Shown: positions 1-7,840 of the stretch, piece by piece
How the letters are laid out: each line of letters starts with the position of its first letter
Numbering within the stretch: position 1 is the stretch's first letter
DNA from: Betaproteobacteria bacterium
GTDB lineage: Bacteria > Pseudomonadota > Gammaproteobacteria > Burkholderiales > Burkholderiaceae_E
Length of the DNA stretch: 32,757 nucleotides
Reading direction: 5' to 3'
Assembly: GCA_018970865.1 (NCBI GenBank)
Contig: JAGWVN010000036.1
Span: 1-32,757 of the forward strand
Program-made: the position numbers and the translations under genes
Notes under the pieces: generated by a model
Seen by the model: the letters and a program-made list of their open reading frames with translations, nothing else
The model's database searches: none
What the model was told of the DNA's origin: nothing

Positions 1-120
1 GGCGATCGGTGCGCCTAGCTGGATCGGCGAGAGGCTTTCCAGGAAGGGGCAGATCTGCACACCGTAGAGCGACAGGAGCACAGCGGTGCTGAGAAGGTGC
101 GCGATCGCACGCAGCGACAT
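1..120 (-). CDS. 5' end of an unrecognised gene, cut by the left window edge
   Basis: An open frame of 40 codons starts at an ATG at 120 on the minus strand and runs off the left edge with no stop. An AGGA sits 8 bases upstream of the ATG, a good ribosome binding site. The visible N-terminus starts MSLRAIAHLLSTAVLLSLYG and is hydrophobic over about residues 6-24, so it could be a signal anchor or the first membrane segment of a transporter. It lies divergent from the Bug receptor gene that starts at 290, with 169 bases between them. Too little is present to name a family. That it is a real gene is an inference from start, binding site and hydrophobic profile. Confidence 0.45.
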   Translation of the reverse strand, partial: MSLRAIAHLLSTAVLLSLYGVQICPFLESLSPIQLGAPIA

Positions 121-289
121 GACGGGAGTCCTGGCCGAAGGAAGATTCAGGCTAGCAGCGCGCACGGGAGGAAAGAACACCGTCTGGCAGACCAGGCGCG
201 CCGTTCCGCTGGCTCGGATTCCGCCGCGTACGGCCGGTCGTCCGGGCATTGCGATGCAGAATGGTGCAACCATCCCCAGGAGACCCGCG

Positions 290-1300
290 ATGACTTTCCT
301 ACGGCTCCCCTCTCGCCCTGCTGCCCGCGCGACGCTTGCCCTGCTCGGCTGTCTCGCGGCCTTGTCGCTCGCTCCTCGGGTCAGCGCCCAGGACTACCCG
401 ACCAAGCCGATCCGGTTCGTGGTGGCCTCGGCCGCCGGCGGTGTGGTCGACATCCGCGCCCGCCGCTTCGGCGTCCGGCTGGCCGAACTGCTCAAGCAGC
501 CGATCCTGGTCGAGAACCGGCCAGGCGCCTCCACCACGATCGGCGCCGAATTCGTCGCGCGCTCGGCGCCTGACGGCTACACCGCGCTGTTCGGCGGCAA
601 CACCGAGGTGGTCACGGTGCCCGCGCTCGGCATGCCGATCCGCTACGACCCGGTGAAGGACTTCATCCCGGTGGCGCAGTTCACCCTGGGCTATCCGGTG
701 CTGGTGGTCCATGCCGGCCTGGGCATCCGCACCCTGCCCGCCCTGATCGAATGGGCGCGGGCGCGGCCGGGCCAGCTGCTGTGCGGCACCTCGGGGCATG
801 GCAGCGGCCAGCACTTCGTGTGCGAGCTGCTCGCCCGCAGCGCGAAGATCCAGCTGCGCACCGTGCCCTACAAGGGCACCGGCCCGATGCTCATGGACAC
901 CGCGGCAGGTCAGGTGCATATCGCCATCGGCTTTCTCGCCGAGGTCGACAAGCAGTACATCGTGCCCGGCAAGGTGATCCCGCTCGGGGTGCTGGCGCCG
1001 CGCCGCATCGCGCGCTTCCCGGACTTGCCCACCATGCAGGAACAGGGCCACGCCGGCTTCGACATGATGTCCTGGACCGGCCTGTTCGTGCCCGCCGGCA
1101 CGCCGCGCGCGGCCGTCACCCGGCTCAACGCCGAGATCACCCGAGTGGTGCGCGAACCCGAGTTCGCCGCCTGGCTCGCCGACACCGGCAGCGAGGTGGT
1201 CACGCCCACGCCTGAACAGTTCCGCGACTTCACGCGCGGTGAGCTCGAGCGGTGGAAGAGGATGTCCGATGAGTTCGGCATCAAGTGGGAGCCGCAGTAG
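290..1300 (+). CDS. Bug/TctC family tripartite tricarboxylate transporter receptor
   Basis: Periplasmic substrate-binding protein of the Bug (TctC) family, 336 aa, the usual size. The ATG at 290 is chosen because AGGAG lies about 8 bases upstream and it starts directly at a Sec signal peptide (hydrophobic core about residues 13-29, likely cleavage after Ser-Ala near residue 33, before QDYP). The family landmarks follow: YPTKPIRFVV, the AAGGVVD loop that normally reads PGGxxD (about 49-54), ENRPGA (about 75-80), APDGYT and VPYKGTGP. The open frame extends upstream to 86 but that part has no signal-peptide logic. Receptors of this family bind small carboxylates; the ligand cannot be read here. 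No tctA or tctB membrane genes are nearby, so it is an orphan receptor. It heads a plus-strand run with a VOC protein, a methyltransferase and an amidohydrolase. Confidence 0.9.
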   Translation: MTFLRLPSRPAARATLALLGCLAALSLAPRVSAQDYPTKPIRFVVASAAGGVVDIRARRFGVRLAELLKQPILVENRPGASTTIGAEFVARSAPDGYTALFGGNTEVVTVPALGMPIRYDPVKDFIPVAQFTLGYPVLVVHAGLGIRTLPALIEWARARPGQLLCGTSGHGSGQHFVCELLARSAKIQLRTVPYKGTGPMLMDTAAGQVHIAIGFLAEVDKQYIVPGKVIPLGVLAPRRIARFPDLPTMQEQGHAGFDMMSWTGLFVPAGTPRAAVTRLNAEITRVVREPEFAAWLADTGSEVVTPTPEQFRDFTRGELERWKRMSDEFGIKWEPQ

Positions 1301-1361
1301 CCCTGAGCCCGCCCGCCATGTCGCCGGGCGCCGTCCCCTCTGTCTGCCGGGAGTTCGACCC

Positions 1362-2243
1362 ATGATCACCGCCATGCCGCGCCTGGCGATCGCCACCGCC
1401 GATTTCGACGGCATCGTTCACGCCTTCCGACACGGCCTGGGCATGCCGGTCATCGACCTTTCGGCGCGCACCGTGCCGCAGCTCGGCGCCCGCATCGCGA
1501 TGTGCGTTCCCGACGGCGGCAGCCACATCGAACTGATGAGCCCGGCCGTGCCCGAGGCGCCGCTCAGCCAGAGCCTGCAGCGCTTTCTCGACCGTCGCGG
1601 ACAGGGTCTGTTCGCGCTCATGCTGGAGGCACCCGACCCCGACCAGGCCGCGACAGCGCTCGCGCAGCGCGGTCTGGCGGTGCTGCCGCTGATGGCCGGC
1701 GCGGGTGGGCGTGACATCCATCCCAGCGCCACCCACGGCGTGCTGATCCGGGTCTACCCCGATCGCTCCTTCACCGGTCAGGCGCCGCCCGGCTGGACGG
1801 GTCGGGGCCTCTCCGGGGTGCAGCGGGCGGTGATCGCGGTCAATGACATCGACGCGGCGATTGACACCTACGGCCGCAAGCTTGGACTGGCGGCGCAGCC
1901 GATCGTTCGGGACGCGCAGCGCGGCATCGCGAGTGCGCTGGTGCGGCCACCGGCCGGGGGAATGATCGAGCTGGTTGCGGTACACGATCCGGCAAAACCC
2001 GGTGGCGCGAGGCTCGCGAAACACCTCGCCACGCATCCCACCGGTCTTCATGCCCTGGTGCTGCACGCTGCCGATCCCGTCTCGTTGCTGCCGGAGCTAA
2101 GCGCAGCAGGTCTGCCCGCCAGTCACAGCCCGGACATCCCGGGCGCAATCGAGATCGCGCCGACCGCAAGCTTCGGCGCGCTCGTGCGGATCGCGCCGGA
2201 GTCGGCGACCTCCAAGCCCCCGGCTGACGGAACAGCGCCATGA
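1362..2243 (+). CDS. VOC (glyoxalase/bleomycin resistance fold) protein with two domains
   Basis: A 293-aa protein that looks like two vicinal-oxygen-chelate domains in tandem, roughly residues 1-120 (starting RLAIATADFDGIVHAFRHGLG) and 145-265 (starting VQRAVIAVNDIDAAIDTYGR). Each begins with the beta-strand plus 'D..A..FY/YGR..G' pattern of glyoxalase, epimerase and dioxygenase families, and HIELM near 57-61 and MIELV in the second half fit the strand that usually carries a metal ligand. Members include lactoylglutathione lyase, methylmalonyl-CoA epimerase and extradiol dioxygenases; which activity applies is not clear. The ATG at 1362 has GGGAG 9 bases upstream. The gene starts 61 bases after the Bug receptor gene and its stop overlaps the methyltransferase start (ATGA), so co-transcription is likely. 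Confidence 0.8.
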   Translation: MITAMPRLAIATADFDGIVHAFRHGLGMPVIDLSARTVPQLGARIAMCVPDGGSHIELMSPAVPEAPLSQSLQRFLDRRGQGLFALMLEAPDPDQAATALAQRGLAVLPLMAGAGGRDIHPSATHGVLIRVYPDRSFTGQAPPGWTGRGLSGVQRAVIAVNDIDAAIDTYGRKLGLAAQPIVRDAQRGIASALVRPPAGGMIELVAVHDPAKPGGARLAKHLATHPTGLHALVLHAADPVSLLPELSAAGLPASHSPDIPGAIEIAPTASFGALVRIAPESATSKPPADGTAP

Positions 2244-3046
2244 CCCGCCCGCATGGCGATGAGGAGGTCGAATCATTCGTCAACCTCCTGCGGCAGGGCT
2301 CCCCTTCCGGGCTCGCCCAGTTCGAGAGCCTGGCCACCGCGCATCAATACGGCGGCCTGTACGGGCTGGTGAGGCGCCATGTCATGCCGGGTGCACGGGT
2401 TCTGGACTGGGGCGCCGGCAACGGTCACTTCACCTTCTACCTGGCTCAGTTGCCGATCCGTGTCACGGCATTCTCATTCGGCCCTGCCCCGGAGATCCTG
2501 AGCCGTCTTACCGCAGAGCAGGCGCACAGGGTCAGACATGTCCAGGGGGCGCAGAACGAGGCGGTGAAGCTGCCATTCGCGGACCACAGCTTCGATCAGG
2601 TCTTCAGCGTGGGCGTGCTGGAACATGTCCGGGAACACGGCGGCGCCGAGGAGCAGAGTCTGGCCGAGATCAGGCGGGTTCTGCGCCCCGATGGCCTCTT
2701 CATCTGCTACCACCTCCCCAATCGCCACAGCTGGATCGAAGCCGTGGCCAGAACGCTGCAACTCGGCAGGGTGCCGCCCGAGCCCCCGGACTGGCCGGGT
2801 TATCACCGCCATCGTTTCGATCGCGCGCAGATCGCGGCGCTGTTGCAGGGGGCGGGCCTGTCGCTGATCGAACTGCAAGCCTACGGCGCCCTGCCGCGCC
2901 AGCCATTCACCAGCCTTCCGAAGGCATTGCGCCATGCGCGATGGCTGGCCAACCTGGTGAACCGCTGCGACCGGGTGCTCGAAGGCCCCCTGGCTGCGCT
3001 GGTTCAGAACTGGGCCATCGTTGCACGGGCCGAGCACCGCGCGTGA
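2240..3046 (+). CDS. class I SAM-dependent methyltransferase (Methyltransf_11 type)
   Basis: A 268-aa cytosolic methyltransferase. Motif I for S-adenosylmethionine binding is clear at about residues 53-62 (RVLDWGAGNG). A post-motif region LPFADHSFDQVFSVGVLEHV (about 111-130) is typical of the UbiE/Methyltransf_11 group, followed by RRVLRPDG (about motif III), which precedes the strand FICYHLPN. The C-terminal 70 residues hold no motif I recognise. Start and translation are coupled to the VOC gene: its ATG at 2240 overlaps the upstream TGA by 4 bases. The methyl acceptor is unknown; the final segment with RFDRAQIAALLQGAGL resembles methyltransferases acting on small molecules or lipid-linked substrates. 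Its position in a transport and catabolism cluster does not define the substrate. Confidence 0.88.
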   Translation: MTRPHGDEEVESFVNLLRQGSPSGLAQFESLATAHQYGGLYGLVRRHVMPGARVLDWGAGNGHFTFYLAQLPIRVTAFSFGPAPEILSRLTAEQAHRVRHVQGAQNEAVKLPFADHSFDQVFSVGVLEHVREHGGAEEQSLAEIRRVLRPDGLFICYHLPNRHSWIEAVARTLQLGRVPPEPPDWPGYHRHRFDRAQIAALLQGAGLSLIELQAYGALPRQPFTSLPKALRHARWLANLVNRCDRVLEGPLAALVQNWAIVARAEHRA

Positions 3047-3096
3047 CATTGCTGTGACGCTTCCCCATGACTCGTGCCGATAACCGGAGTGCATCC

Positions 3097-4155
3097 ATGA
3101 CCACTGCAACCCACCCCAGTTCCCAGCTCCCCGGCGACTTTCTCACCGTTCGCCCCGACTGGCTTGCCCGGCACCAGGAAGCCGCGCTCGAGCCCGAGCT
3201 GCCGATCATCGATCCGCATCATCATCTCTGGGTCCACGGCACCGACAGCTACTTGCTGCCCGAACTGCTCACCGACCTGGGCAGCGGCCATCGCATCGTG
3301 GCCACGGTGTATGTGGAGTGCCGGGCGATGTACCGGGCCGGCGCCTCGCTGGAGACCCGCTCGCTCGGCGAGACCGAGTTCGTCAACGGCGTGGCCGCGA
3401 TGAGCGCGAGCGGCCTGTTCGGTCCCACGCGCGCGTGCGCGGCCATCGTCGGCAATGTCGACCTCACCCTCGGCGACCGGGCGCAGGCGGCGCTGGAGGC
3501 GCACATGGCCGCCGCGGGCGGACGCTTCAAGGGCATCCGCAATGTCTCGGCCTGGCATGCCTCGGGGCTGCGCGCCACCAGCGCCAATCCGCCGCCCGGG
3601 CTGCTGCGCGATGCCGGCTTCCGACGCGGCTTCTCGGCGCTGGGAAGGCTGGGCCTGAGCTTCGACGCCTGGCTGGTGCACACCCAGCTCGATGACTTCC
3701 TCGACCTCGCGCGCGCCTTTCCCGACACCACCCTGGTGCTCGACCATGTCGGCGGGCCGCTGGGTATCGGACCGTATGTGGGTCAACGGGAGGCGGTCTT
3801 CGCCGACTGGCGCCAGAAGATCCAGGCGGTGGCGAAGTGCCCGAATGTGCGGGTCAAGCTCGGCGGCCTGGGCATGCACACCCCGGGATTCGACTTCCAC
3901 CGCCAGCCCCTGCCGCCCGATTCGGCCACCCTGGCGCAGGCCTGGCGCCCGTACATCGAGACCTGCATCGAGGCCTTCGGGGCGCAGCGGGCGATGTTCG
4001 AGAGCAATTTCCCGGTCGACAAGGGCACCTGCAGCTACGAAGTGCTCTGGAACGCGTTCAAGCGCATCGCAGCCGGCTGTTCGCCCACCGAGAAGGCGGC
4101 GCTGTTCGCGGGCACCGCGGCCGGGGTCTACCGCATGACCGACATCGCGCTATAG
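3097..4155 (+). CDS. amidohydrolase family (2-pyrone-4,6-dicarboxylate lactonase-like)
   Basis: A 352-aa TIM-barrel metal-dependent hydrolase of the COG3618 type. The N-terminal metal motif IIDPHHHLW (about residues 37-45), the strand VLDHVGGP in the middle, and the late motif MFESNFPVDK are characteristic of the lactonase/aminocarboxymuconate-decarboxylase branch of the amidohydrolase superfamily. The start at 3097 is preferred over the in-frame ATG at 3067 because CGGAG precedes it by about 8 bases, while 3067 has no binding site. It follows the methyltransferase by 50 bases. Its stop codon overlaps the convergent dctM stop: bases 4150-4155 read CTATAG, giving TAG on both strands. The likely role is hydrolysis of a lactone or similar ring-cleavage intermediate; the exact substrate is inferred only by family. 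Confidence 0.87.
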   Translation: MTTATHPSSQLPGDFLTVRPDWLARHQEAALEPELPIIDPHHHLWVHGTDSYLLPELLTDLGSGHRIVATVYVECRAMYRAGASLETRSLGETEFVNGVAAMSASGLFGPTRACAAIVGNVDLTLGDRAQAALEAHMAAAGGRFKGIRNVSAWHASGLRATSANPPPGLLRDAGFRRGFSALGRLGLSFDAWLVHTQLDDFLDLARAFPDTTLVLDHVGGPLGIGPYVGQREAVFADWRQKIQAVAKCPNVRVKLGGLGMHTPGFDFHRQPLPPDSATLAQAWRPYIETCIEAFGAQRAMFESNFPVDKGTCSYEVLWNAFKRIAAGCSPTEKAALFAGTAAGVYRMTDIAL

Positions 4156-5427
4156 CAGCTTGAACAGCCGGGGCAGCACCAGGGTGAACCAGGGCACGAG
4201 GATCACCGCCAGCAGGCCCGCGCACATCACCGCGATGAACGGCAGCATGGCCCGCGAGGCGCGGTCGATGGTGATCTCGGCGATGCCGCTGGCGATGAAC
4301 AGGCCCACGCCCACCGGCGGCAGGAAAAGCCCGATGCCCACCGCGGCCACGATCACGATGGCGTAGTGGATCGGGTCGATACCCAGCTGGGTGGCCACCG
4401 GCAGCAGGCTGGGCAGCAGGATCACCACCGCGGGCAGGCCCTCCACCACCGCGCCGAAGATGATGAACACGATCGCGGTCGCGAGCAGAAACACCAGCGA
4501 GCTTCCGGGCACCAGGGTCATCACCTGCAGCAGCATGGCCGGCAACTGCTGCACCGTGAGGAACCAGGAGATCAGGCCTGCGGCTGCCAGCAGCAGCCCG
4601 ACCGAGCCGGTGACCACGCAGGACTGCACCAGGATCTCGGGCAGGTCGCGCCAGGCGATTTCGCGGTACACGAACAGGCCCACGATCGCGGCATAGAGCA
4701 CCGCGATCACGGAAGCTTCGGTGGGCGTGGTGATGCCGCCGAGGATGCCGCCGAAGATGATGGCCGGCATGCCCAGCGGGATGAGCGCCCGGCCGAACGC
4801 GGCGCCGATCTCGCGCAGGCTCGGCCTTGGCGCCACCGCGATGCCGGCTCGGCCGGCCATCAGCCAGATATGGCCCATCAGGGCCAGCGAAATGACCACG
4901 GCGGGAATGAACCCGGCTGCAAAGAGCGCGGCCACCGACAGGCCGGCGATCGAGCCGATCACGATCATCAGGATGCAGGGCGGCACGAGGATGCCCATGG
5001 CCGAGGCCGAGGACACGATGGCCACCGACTGCTCGCGGCTGTAGCCCGCCCGCACCATCGAGGGAATGGTGGTGGAGGCCACCGCCGACACATCGGCCAC
5101 CGTGGACCCCGAGATGCCCGAGAACACATACTCGGCCACCACCACCGCCATGCCCAGGCCGCCGCGCACCCAGCCCACCAGCGCGATGGCCAGGTCGACC
5201 AGGCGGCGGGCGATGCCGCCGGTTTCCATCAGCGCGCCGGCCAGGATGAACAGCGGAAACGAGAGCAGAACGAAGGAATCGATCTGATGCATCATCTGCT
5301 GCACGGTGGTGGCCAGCGCCGCGGGCGACGCGATCAGCGCGCCGACGAAGCCCGAGCCGCCCACCGCGATCGCCACCGGCGCGCCCACCAGCAGCAGGCC
5401 CAGAAAGATCAGCACCACCAGGATCAT
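4150..5427 (-). CDS. dctM: TRAP transporter large permease subunit DctM
   Basis: A 425-aa, very hydrophobic inner-membrane protein, the usual length for the TRAP large subunit, which forms the ion-driven translocation channel. Typical DctM features are an N-terminal ILVVLIFLGLLLVGAPVAIA helix, the loop FPLFILAGALMETGGIARR, the GISGSTVADVSA segment and PTEASVIAVLYA late in the protein. About a dozen membrane segments are visible. The start ATG overlaps the dctQ stop by 4 bases (ATGA on the minus strand), so translation is probably coupled. It is the last gene of the dctPQM operon. Its stop shares the CTATAG palindrome with the convergent amidohydrolase gene. Confidence 0.95.
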   Translation of the reverse strand: MILVVLIFLGLLLVGAPVAIAVGGSGFVGALIASPAALATTVQQMMHQIDSFVLLSFPLFILAGALMETGGIARRLVDLAIALVGWVRGGLGMAVVVAEYVFSGISGSTVADVSAVASTTIPSMVRAGYSREQSVAIVSSASAMGILVPPCILMIVIGSIAGLSVAALFAAGFIPAVVISLALMGHIWLMAGRAGIAVAPRPSLREIGAAFGRALIPLGMPAIIFGGILGGITTPTEASVIAVLYAAIVGLFVYREIAWRDLPEILVQSCVVTGSVGLLLAAAGLISWFLTVQQLPAMLLQVMTLVPGSSLVFLLATAIVFIIFGAVVEGLPAVVILLPSLLPVATQLGIDPIHYAIVIVAAVGIGLFLPPVGVGLFIASGIAEITIDRASRAMLPFIAVMCAGLLAVILVPWFTLVLPRLFKLL

Positions 5428-5861
5428 GCCGTGCGCTCCCGCTGCCAGGCCTGCCGCAGCGCGTACCCGATGATCAGCACTCCGCCCACCGGCAGCGCGC
5501 CATAGAACCAGAGCATCGAAAGCTCGAGCGCATCGGTCACCTGCCGGCTGGCGATGGGATAGATGCCATAGCCGCCCGCCACCAGCACGCCGCCGAAGGC
5601 CACGGTGGCCAGCGTGACCACATGCTCGGCGAAGCGCGCAGCGCCCGGGGCGAGGCGATCAACCAGCAGCTTCATGCGGAAGTGCTGGCCACGCTTGACC
5701 GCCACCGCGGCGCCGAGGAACACGATCCAGATGAAACACAGACGCGCCACCTCGTCGTACCAGGCGAAGGTGGCCTGCATCACATAGCGGCTGAACACGC
5801 CGAGGAAGACATCGCCCACCAGCGCGAGCATCAGCAGCAGGCACAGCCGCTCGATCAGCAT
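5424..5861 (-). CDS. dctQ: TRAP transporter small permease subunit DctQ
   Basis: A 145-aa membrane protein with four hydrophobic segments, at about residues 4-26, 38-58, 82-104 and 115-135. The short motif FSRYVMQATFAWYDEVARLCFIW in the first half is the hallmark of DctQ proteins: an aromatic-rich W-x-E/D-E-x-A-R turn between helices 1 and 2. DctQ docks onto the large permease DctM and is needed for a functional TRAP transporter. The gene begins one base after the dctP stop (TGACATG on the minus strand) and overlaps dctM by 4 bases, a tight three-gene operon. Confidence 0.93.
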   Translation of the reverse strand: MLIERLCLLLMLALVGDVFLGVFSRYVMQATFAWYDEVARLCFIWIVFLGAAVAVKRGQHFRMKLLVDRLAPGAARFAEHVVTLATVAFGGVLVAGGYGIYPIASRQVTDALELSMLWFYGALPVGGVLIIGYALRQAWQRERTA

Positions 5862-5862
5862 G

Positions 5863-6870
5863 TCAGGGCCGCGCGGCGGCCTTGGCGGCAGCCACCCACT
5901 TGTCGTAGAGCTCCTTGCCCACCTTGCCCTCGACGAACTTGTAGACCGGCTCGGCGCGCTGCTGGAAGACCTTGAGGTCCTTGACCTCGTTGATCTGCAC
6001 GCCCTTCACCCGCATGGCCACCATCGACTCGGCGTCAGCGCGGACCTCGTCGAGCCGGTGCTGGGCGCAGGTCTCGAGCATGGTCTCGTCGATGACCTTG
6101 CGCAGATCGGGCGGCAGCGCCTTGTACTTGGCGCTGGCCATCATCCAGATGCCGGGCGGATAGGAGTGCAGCGTCTTGGAGTAGTACTTGGTCACCTCGG
6201 GGAACTTGTCCGACACCATGGTGGTGGGCGGCAGCTCCAGCCCGTCGATGGTGCCCTGCTTCATGGCGAGGTAGACCTCGCCCCACTGCATGGGCACCGG
6301 ATTGGCGCCGAACTGCTTCATGGTTTCGGCGATGGTGGGAATGGGCGGGACCCGGATGGTCTGGCCCTTGAGGTCATCGGGCGTGAACACCGGCCGCTTG
6401 TTCGACAGCACATTCCGGAAGCCGAAGCCGCCGCCGTAGCAGAAACCCTTGGCGCCGAGCGGCTCGAGCCGCTTCATGAGGTCGGTGCCCAGGGGACCGT
6501 CCAGCACTTTCCAGATGTGCTCGCGGCCCTGCCACAGGAACGGGATGTCGGGCACCAGGAACTTGGGATCGAACTTGCCGCCGATCGACGAGGTGACGAT
6601 CGCGCCGATGTCGACGGTGCCCAGCTGCATGCCCTCGAGCATCACGGTTTCGTTCTTGGCGAGTTGCCCTGCCGGGTAGACCTCGATCTTGAGCCGACCG
6701 CGACTGCGCGACTCGGCGAGTTCCTTGAACTTCACCGCCGAGGTGGAAAACGGATTGTCGGGACCGACAATGGTCGCGAGCTTGAGCACGATCGGCGCCT
6801 GCGCCGCGGCCATCGGCGAAACAGCGGCCAGCGCGAGCGACAGCGCCAGCCGGATGGACTTCGATCTCAT
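5863..6870 (-). CDS. dctP: TRAP transporter periplasmic solute receptor DctP
   Basis: A 335-aa DctP-family binding protein. A Sec signal peptide covers about residues 1-23 (cleavage in AAAQAP). The start at 6870 has a strong GGGGGAG site upstream; an upstream in-frame extension to 6912 lacks this logic. Family landmarks are FKELAESRSRGRLKIEVYPAGQL, EGMQLGTVDIG, DDLKGQTIRVPP, with Arg near 173 matching the arginine that pairs with the ligand carboxylate in most TRAP receptors, and the YLAMKQGTIDGLE helix. It feeds its ligand, probably an organic acid, to DctQM. It is first in the dctPQM operon and divergent from the alpha/beta hydrolase gene at 7020, sharing a 149-base promoter region. Confidence 0.95.
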   Translation of the reverse strand: MRSKSIRLALSLALAAVSPMAAAQAPIVLKLATIVGPDNPFSTSAVKFKELAESRSRGRLKIEVYPAGQLAKNETVMLEGMQLGTVDIGAIVTSSIGGKFDPKFLVPDIPFLWQGREHIWKVLDGPLGTDLMKRLEPLGAKGFCYGGGFGFRNVLSNKRPVFTPDDLKGQTIRVPPIPTIAETMKQFGANPVPMQWGEVYLAMKQGTIDGLELPPTTMVSDKFPEVTKYYSKTLHSYPPGIWMMASAKYKALPPDLRKVIDETMLETCAQHRLDEVRADAESMVAMRVKGVQINEVKDLKVFQQRAEPVYKFVEGKVGKELYDKWVAAAKAAARP

Positions 6871-6888
6871 CTTGGAATCTCCCCCAGG

Positions 6889-6906
6889 GGCACCCGGACG
6901 GGTGCC
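6889..6906 (-). promoter_or_regulatory. perfect hairpin in the dctP leader
   Basis: A perfect 7-base inverted repeat with a 4-base loop (GGCACCC, loop, GGGTGCC) lies just upstream of the dctP ribosome binding site on the minus strand. In the transcript it would end only a few bases before the GGGGGAG site at about 6879-6885. It could protect the message 5' end, tune translation, or be part of an operator for the divergent promoter region. Only the repeat itself is seen; function is inference. Confidence 0.4.
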
Positions 6907-7019
6907 GACCACGGCTCATCACGGCCGCCTGTTCTGCTTGTATGCGGGGCCGGTGCACGCGTCAAGCGCGAGCGGCGACAATGCGAACAACGCCCAAGCG
7001 CCTTCTGATCGGAATCTGA

Positions 7020-7799
7020 ATGCCCGTCAATGCCCGTGGAATCGCGTTCGACCTGGTCGATCTCACCGCTCCCTGGCGTGAGCCGGCGGCGCCGGTAATC
7101 CTGCTGCACGGCATCGGCGCGAACCGACTGTGCTGGACCGAATGGGTGGGGGTGCTGTGCCCGCATCATCCGGTCATCCGTTGCGACCTGCGCGGCTTCG
7201 GCGAATCCGCTGCGCTGCCCGAGGCCGGCGATCTGCTGTTCGAGCTGGTCGCCGATGTGGTGTCGCTCATGCCGGCGGGCGGGCAGGTTCACCTCGTCGG
7301 GGAGTCGGCCGGCGGCACGATCATGCTCGCCACTGCGCTGCGTCATCCCGAGCGGGTGCGCAGCCTGACGCTGAGCAACGCCGCGATCACCGGCCGACGC
7401 ATCGGCCAGCTCGATCGGTGGCGACCGCTCTTCGCGCAGGGCGTGGCGGCCTGGAACGCGCACATGATGGAGTGCCGGTTCGCCCCGGGCGCGATCTCGG
7501 AACAGGCCTGGGCCTGGTATGCCGCCCAGCAGGGGCGCACCCGACCGGCTTCCGCGCTGGCCATCGCCGACCTGCTCGCCACGCTCGAGCTCGGTGAGCA
7601 GTTGCCGACCCTGCAGCCCGACCTCCTGGTGCTGCATCCCGATGCCAGCCCGTTCGTGCCGCTCTCGGTGTACGACGGGCTGAGCGCCGCCTGCCCGCGC
7701 GCCGAACTCGAGGTCTATCGCGGCGTGCGACATGGGCTTCCCTTCTCCCACGGATACGACTGCGCGCGGCGGCTGCTCGCCTTCCTGGCTCGCCACTGA
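7020..7799 (+). CDS. alpha/beta fold hydrolase
   Basis: A 259-aa single-domain alpha/beta hydrolase without a signal peptide, so cytosolic. The oxyanion region is LLHGIGANRLCW (about 28-39), followed by DLRGFGES (about 56-63). The nucleophile elbow is GESAGG with Ser96, the acid is probably Asp208 in LHPDASPF, and the general base is His239 in VRHGLPF. This is the 3-oxoadipate enol-lactonase/esterase branch; lactone or ester hydrolysis is likely but the substrate is unknown. The ATG at 7020 has only a weak purine stretch (CGGAA) upstream. The gene is divergent from dctP and followed after 41 bases by a Bug receptor gene, suggesting a transport and hydrolysis pair. Confidence 0.87.
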   Translation: MPVNARGIAFDLVDLTAPWREPAAPVILLHGIGANRLCWTEWVGVLCPHHPVIRCDLRGFGESAALPEAGDLLFELVADVVSLMPAGGQVHLVGESAGGTIMLATALRHPERVRSLTLSNAAITGRRIGQLDRWRPLFAQGVAAWNAHMMECRFAPGAISEQAWAWYAAQQGRTRPASALAIADLLATLELGEQLPTLQPDLLVLHPDASPFVPLSVYDGLSAACPRAELEVYRGVRHGLPFSHGYDCARRLLAFLARH

Positions 7800-7840
7800 G
7801 CCGGTCGCCTCCTCACGCTCACCCACTGCCAGGAACCGTC

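Noticed and set aside
3067-3096. Upstream ATG at 3067 as start of the amidohydrolase
   Set aside because: It has no Shine-Dalgarno, whereas the ATG at 3097 has CGGAG at good spacing.
5860-7008. 382-residue plus-strand open frame opposite dctP
   Set aside because: Shadow of a well-defined TRAP receptor, with no signal or motif.
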